The notes beneath the pieces are model-generated. The model worked only from the letters and a program-made list of their open reading frames with translations. It searched no databases and was not told the origin of the DNA. A stretch of DNA of 50,583 nucleotides, from positions 1 through 50,583 of the forward strand of contig JAUIJB010000020.1 of assembly GCA_030430455.1 (NCBI GenBank), given 5' to 3'. Below, one piece after another: positions 50,183 through 50,583 of this stretch. Each line of letters opens with the position of its first letter. The first letter of the stretch is position 1. This DNA comes from Verrucomicrobiia bacterium (GTDB lineage: Bacteria > Verrucomicrobiota > Verrucomicrobiia > Verrucomicrobiales > Akkermansiaceae). The position numbers were made by a program, and so were the translations under genes.

Positions 50183-50583
50183 TCAAGTCCTCGGCCGGAC
50201 GTGGAGCGTGAGGCCCTCGCGGCGCTCGATGATCACGATGTCGCCGGCCGCGACCGGCTCTTCGGCGCGCGCTTTCCACTCGGCTCCCTTGATCTCGACC
50301 CTGCCGTCGTGACCGGGTCCGGGGATGTCGCTCAGCGCACGGGCCTCGCGGCCGGTGAAGTCGTCGTCGAGGTCGCCGCCGTCGCCGTCGGACTTGCCGA
50401 CGAACCACTGCTTGACGAGGCGGCGCAGGGTGAACAGCAGGGCGAAGGAGGTGATGCCGAAGACGAGCGTCTGGCTGCCGATGGCCGGCGTCAGGCCGAT
50501 CCACGTGGTGAGCGAGGTGATGAAGGCGCCGACGCCGAAGAACCCGAGGACCACGCCCGGGTTGACGAACTCCAGCAGGATCA
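50183..50583 (-). CDS. NfeD-family membrane protein, 5' end outside the window
   Basis: The frame is open to the window edge; ILLEFVNPGVVLGFFGVGAF is in frame before the first internal start codon, so the gene begins beyond base 50583. Visible are one or two membrane helices (VLGFFGVGAFITSLTTWIGL and SQTLVFGITSFALLFTL) and a C-terminal OB-fold domain with LTGREARALS-like start FTGREARALSD and GDIVIIERREGLTLHV. This is the NfeD short/NfeD1b arrangement, the partner of the paraslipin downstream. Confidence 0.88.
   Translation of the reverse strand, partial: ILLEFVNPGVVLGFFGVGAFITSLTTWIGLTPAIGSQTLVFGITSFALLFTLRRLVKQWFVGKSDGDGGDLDDDFTGREARALSDIPGPGHDGRVEIKGAEWKARAEEPVAAGDIVIIERREGLTLHVRPRT

Overview
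The window is high-GC bacterial chromosome and looks like Verrucomicrobiota, probably near Luteolibacter or Haloferula. The evidence is indirect: a secreted DUF1549/DUF1553 plus DUF1501 pair (typical of Planctomycetota and Verrucomicrobiota), a HprK-HPr-EI cluster with no sugar permease, eukaryote-type UGPase, many leaders without a clear Shine-Dalgarno, and lineage-type hypotheticals. About 85 percent is coding and most genes are housekeeping. The only mobile remnant is a 5'-truncated IS3-family transposase (25.7-26.4 kb).

Layout. 0-2.6 kb: end of a secreted esterase, a fasciclin protein and a LitR/CarH-like MerR regulator. 2.6-7.1 kb (minus): pyk, mrp and rpoN, the last with a sigma-54-type promoter of its own. 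7.2-12.4 kb (plus): UGPase, HAD phosphatase, guaB, guaA. 12.6-19.7 kb (minus): a tightly overlapped operon of MoxR ATPase, membrane protein, ABC ATPase, ABC permease and DUF58. 20.1-25.3 kb (minus): a Mn/Zn-type metal ABC operon (lipoprotein receptor, outer-membrane barrel, ATPase, two permeases), one permease being fused to a DtxR-like metal sensor. 26.7-32.4 kb (minus): hpf, DUF1501, DUF1549/DUF1553, a small membrane protein, queE. 32.5-36.5 kb: cobalamin adenosyltransferase, Smr protein, tRNA-His, rnc, a TIM-barrel protein and two unknowns. 36.5-36.9 kb: a non-coding stretch with DnaA-box-like motifs. 36.9-39.6 kb (minus): nuoD, a thioredoxin and nuoE, preceded by a CRP-type palindrome. 39.7-43 kb: a trypsin-like protease, a broken TAXI receptor and a small secreted repeat protein. 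43.3-46.5 kb (minus): hprK, ptsH, ptsI. 46.6 kb to the end: DUF3817, a triple-FKBP protein, DUF2459, a paraslipin and an NfeD protein.

The most unusual feature is not a gene. At least seven intergenic sites carry short tandem arrays with a strict 7-base period, built from a small shared set of heptamers (AGTAAAA, GTGACGA, TGCTCAC, GCCATCT/GATGGTG, CTCTCTG types). In three sites, and in divergent form in a fourth, two arrays flank a shared core containing GCTTGRGG and CGCTCGTTTC. Related arrays with 8-, 9- and 14-base periods, a 322-bp inverted-repeat structure and a family of small hairpins followed by GGTCCGATGGGG sit in other gaps. These repeats lie between genes, even inside the metal-transport operon, and may be an undescribed class of interspersed element.
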